Assembly: GCA_002413185.1 (NCBI GenBank)
Contig: DHWM01000159.1
Coordinates: 2,261 to 16,550 of the forward strand
Origin: Actinobacteria bacterium UBA5182
GTDB lineage: Bacteria; Actinomycetota; UBA4738
Direction of reading: 5' to 3'
DNA length: 14,290 nucleotides
Part shown: positions 13,940 through 14,290 of the stretch, piece by piece
Position numbering within the stretch: position 1 is the first letter of the stretch
Layout of the letters: each line of letters starts with the position of its first letter
Notes under the pieces: generated by a model
Database searches by the model: none
What the model was told of the DNA's origin: nothing
The model's input: the letters and a program-made list of their open reading frames with translations, nothing else
Made by a program: the position numbers and the translations under genes

Positions 13940-14290
13940 ATGGCAGCGAATCAACCCGACACGTCGAAGCGACCCAGACGCCGGATGCGGGCGCCCGAGC
14001 GGCGCGCCCAGCTCCTGGAGGTCGCCCGAAAGGTCTTCGGGAACTCCGGCTTTCACGCGGTGTCGATGGAGGACGTGGCCAAGGAGGCCGGCATCACCAA
14101 GCCGATCCTGTACGACCACTTTTCCTCGAAGAAGGACCTGTACCTGGCGCTCCTGGACGAAGATCTGGCGGACCTGCACGAAAAGGTGAAGCAGGCACTC
14201 GACTCTCCAACCGGGAACCGCGAGCGGATCCGGCGATCCTTCCAGGCGTACTTCGACTTCGTGGACGAGCAGGCCGACGGCTTCCGCCTG
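13940..14290 (+). CDS. TetR/AcrR family transcriptional regulator (3' end outside window)
   Basis: The first 117 residues of a TetR-family repressor, cut by the window edge. After a basic arm (TSKRPRRRMRAPERR) the DNA-binding domain is clear: helix 1 AQLLEVARKVFGNSGF, helix-turn-helix SMEDVAKEAGITKPILYDHF with the family hallmark YDHF at about 63-66, and SSKKDLYLALL. The ligand domain begins near residue 75 and is incomplete, so the inducer cannot be guessed from it. ATG at 13940 is the natural start, 7 nt after a TAATAA box and without a ribosome binding site. The divergent acyl-CoA dehydrogenase and the tandem palindromes in the 119-bp gap suggest a fatty-acid or acyl-CoA responsive repressor controlling both genes. 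This is inference from context. Confidence 0.92.
   Translation, partial: MAANQPDTSKRPRRRMRAPERRAQLLEVARKVFGNSGFHAVSMEDVAKEAGITKPILYDHFSSKKDLYLALLDEDLADLHEKVKQALDSPTGNRERIRRSFQAYFDFVDEQADGFRL

Overview
The window is gene-dense, high-GC DNA and reads as bacterial chromosome. The gene families point to an actinobacterium (Actinomycetota), probably a poorly sampled lineage: an MpaB/DUF2236 protein, a TetR regulator beside an acyl-CoA dehydrogenase, a CphA-like Mur ligase and a DUF4349 lipoprotein. Several starts lie 6-8 nt after a TANNNT box with no ribosome binding site, the leaderless promoter pattern common in Actinomycetota. GTG and TTG starts are frequent. I see no rRNA, tRNA, CRISPR array, insertion sequence or phage gene. 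The lineage is inferred from these traits, not from a marker gene.

Left part (1-3446, minus strand): a four-helix membrane protein, a DUF4349 lipoprotein and a 596-residue Mur ligase form a co-directional run. The Mur ligase carries the cyanophycin-synthetase signature but has no room for the ATP-grasp domain of CphA. Divergent from it (3606-5526, plus strand) are a winged-helix/coiled-coil protein of unknown function and an M20 zinc peptidase of the glutamate-carboxypeptidase type.

Middle (5555-10751): a 3-hydroxyacyl-CoA dehydrogenase on the minus strand is convergent with the peptidase and divergent from a plus-strand run. That run is an MpaB-family oxygenase, a group II PLP amino-acid decarboxylase, an S51/cyanophycinase-like serine peptidase (ATGA overlap with the decarboxylase) and a nitrilase. 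The last three look co-transcribed. They suggest metabolism of amino-acid-derived amines, peptides and nitriles, but the substrate cannot be read from sequence.

Right part (10741-14290): a secreted Asp-box beta-propeller (sialidase-like fold) is convergent with the nitrilase; the two stops overlap by 11 bp and a perfect 17-bp hairpin lies just inside the nitrilase end. An acyl-CoA dehydrogenase follows on the minus strand. Divergent from it is a TetR-family regulator cut by the window edge. Two tandem 14-bp palindromes sit between them and overlap the likely -10 of the TetR gene, a good case for autoregulation and control of the dehydrogenase.

The most unusual items are the ATP-grasp-less CphA-like ligase with peptidases nearby, the tandem operators, the recurrent leaderless architecture, and a hydroxyacyl-CoA dehydrogenase whose cofactor site looks altered.
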